From positions 1 through 6,603 of the forward strand of contig JAJYOO010000131.1 of the NCBI GenBank assembly GCA_021796155.1: 6,603 nt of DNA. The letters are read 5' to 3'. Shown here in pieces: positions 5,958 through 6,603 of the stretch. The notes beneath the pieces are model-generated. The model saw nothing but the letters and a program-made list of their open reading frames with translations, was not told the origin of the DNA and searched no databases. The number at the start of each line of letters is the position of its first letter. Position 1 is the stretch's first letter. This DNA comes from Chloroflexota bacterium. GTDB taxonomy: Bacteria; Chloroflexota; Anaerolineae; Anaerolineales; Villigracilaceae. A program made the translations under genes and the position numbers.

Positions 5958-6443
5958 TTAATCGTCCGGGTAAACTTTCCACCCCAACTGCGGAAGCCTC
6001 GACGTATCAAATTGATCTTCCGGAACATTGATGTGCAGAGCATTGGCTTCGGCGAGGAGTTCGTTCGTCTCGGCATCGTAAATGCCTGCCCAGGCCACGG
6101 CTATTTTGCTCCTCAGCTTTCCGGCCTTGCCGACAATTTTCAACGGCTTGCCAATCGGCACGTTCTTACGATATTTGATTTCAAGTTTGCCGGTGAACAT
6201 GAAGCGCGGATTATCTGGATCGGAGCCCATGTGTGCGCGTCCGCTGAGTTCATCGAGGATCGCGGCGACGATGCCGCCATGCAAAACGCCGGGATAACCT
6301 TGAAAATGTTCAGGCGCGATGTATGTCGATTCCACAATGCCCGGTTCGGTTTCGTAAATGTGCAAATGTAGGCCCACCGGGTTTTCCATCCCACAAATAA
6401 AACACATGCGCGAGTTGGGTTGTCTGATGCTTTGTCCTGTCAT
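5958..6443 (-). CDS. PaaI family hotdog-fold acyl-CoA thioesterase
   Basis: The 161-residue length is normal for a single hotdog domain. MCFICGMENPVGLHL (13-27) is the short cysteine-containing N-terminal motif seen in one branch of PaaI-like proteins. HFQGYPGVLHGGIVAAILDE (46-65) is the central helix region with the HGG motif (H55-G57) and the acidic pair D64/E65 expected to polarise water for thioester hydrolysis. GKLEIKYRKNVPIGKPL (85-101) is the following strand region. Such enzymes hydrolyse acyl- or aryl-CoA thioesters in the cytoplasm. GGAG at 6451-6454, seven bases upstream, supports the start. The ATG overlaps the stop of the upstream quinone methyltransferase gene as ATGA, so the two are probably translated together, which raises the possibility of a thioesterase step in quinone synthesis. 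The substrate is not shown by the sequence. Confidence 0.88.
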   Translation of the reverse strand: MTGQSIRQPNSRMCFICGMENPVGLHLHIYETEPGIVESTYIAPEHFQGYPGVLHGGIVAAILDELSGRAHMGSDPDNPRFMFTGKLEIKYRKNVPIGKPLKIVGKAGKLRSKIAVAWAGIYDAETNELLAEANALHINVPEDQFDTSRLPQLGWKVYPDD

Positions 6444-6603
6444 GATTTTTCTCCGTGATGAATTGCAATCGTGCCAAACATCAGTCGTTTGAAGTTGATG
6501 TTCTTGAAACCTGCGGCGGCCATGCGTGCGGCCAGGTTTTCGGCAGTCAAAAAACCTTCTGTTGAGTCGGGCAAGTAAGTGTATGCATCCCGAACTCCAG
6601 AAA
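6440..6603 (-). CDS. ubiE: UbiE/MenG (menaquinone/ubiquinone) C-methyltransferase, C-terminal fragment
   Basis: Only the last 53 codons and the stop lie in the window; the start is beyond the right edge. The frame reads SGVRDAYTYLPDSTEGFL, then a helix with LAARMAAAGF, and ends FKRLMFGTIAIHHGEKS. This matches the end of UbiE/MenG proteins: the Y-x-YLP-S stretch, a helix ending in AGF, and the final strand G-x-x-A-x-H-x-G-x-K. The enzyme uses S-adenosylmethionine to methylate the quinone ring late in menaquinone or ubiquinone synthesis. Which quinone is made cannot be told; demethylmenaquinone is the likelier substrate if the organism is an Anaerolineae-like bacterium (inference). The stop overlaps the thioesterase start. 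Confidence 0.85.
   Translation of the reverse strand, partial: SGVRDAYTYLPDSTEGFLTAENLAARMAAAGFKNINFKRLMFGTIAIHHGEKS

Noticed and set aside
5894..6076. In-frame extension of the FAD-subunit gene to an ATG at 6076 (61 extra residues)
   Set aside because: The extension crosses the palindrome and runs 119 bases into the thioesterase gene. It has no family similarity, and a good ribosome site stands before 5893.
5886..6371. 161-codon plus-strand open frame
   Set aside because: It is antisense to the well-supported thioesterase gene and shows no recognisable domain or ribosome site.

Overview
The window is a densely packed stretch of bacterial genome. All six recognisable genes read on the minus strand, and no gap between genes exceeds 65 bases. 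Two genes are cut by the window edges. The molybdo-flavoenzyme gene organisation, the GT39-like and phosphatase-like membrane proteins, the quinone-type methyltransferase and the mid-50s GC content recall Anaerolineae-like Chloroflexota. This placement is an impression from protein style only, since there is no rRNA or marker gene here.

Layout in transcription order, from the right edge leftwards. The 3' end of a UbiE/MenG quinone methyltransferase gene (6440-6603) overlaps by ATGA the start of a PaaI-type hotdog thioesterase gene (5958-6443). A 64-base intergenic region follows. It holds a perfect 31-bp palindrome that can be read as a rho-independent terminator (a T-run follows the stem) or as an operator (TATAAT lies at its centre). 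Next comes the FAD-binding subunit gene of a xanthine dehydrogenase/CO dehydrogenase-type enzyme (5159-5893). It overlaps by ATGA a small histidine-phosphatase gene (4530-5162). Then come a membrane-anchored alkaline-phosphatase-superfamily protein (2863-4515) and a GT-C (PMT/ArnT-like) glycosyltransferase (1316-2857). Last is the 5' part of a fused [2Fe-2S]-molybdopterin oxidoreductase gene (1-1301).

The two halves of one molybdenum hydroxylase, the FAD subunit and the FeS-Mo subunit, therefore bracket about 3.8 kb of three genes with envelope or phosphate-transfer themes. Spacings of -4, 14, 5 and 14 bases suggest that all five genes form one transcript starting at the palindrome.

The most notable observation is in the FeS-Mo protein. 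All four cysteines expected to bind the plant-ferredoxin-type [2Fe-2S] cluster are replaced (Q38, T43, D46, G58), while the surrounding fold motif and the second cluster (C105, C108, C140, C142) are kept. The normal electron path from molybdenum to FAD should then lack a relay, yet an FAD subunit is still encoded nearby. Other notable items are a heptanucleotide tandem repeat read in frame inside the FAD subunit, a GPI-ethanolamine-phosphate-transferase-like motif set in the phosphatase-like membrane protein, an AT-rich histidine-phosphatase gene, and a 20-bp inverted repeat at base 1 that looks like a fold-back assembly artefact.
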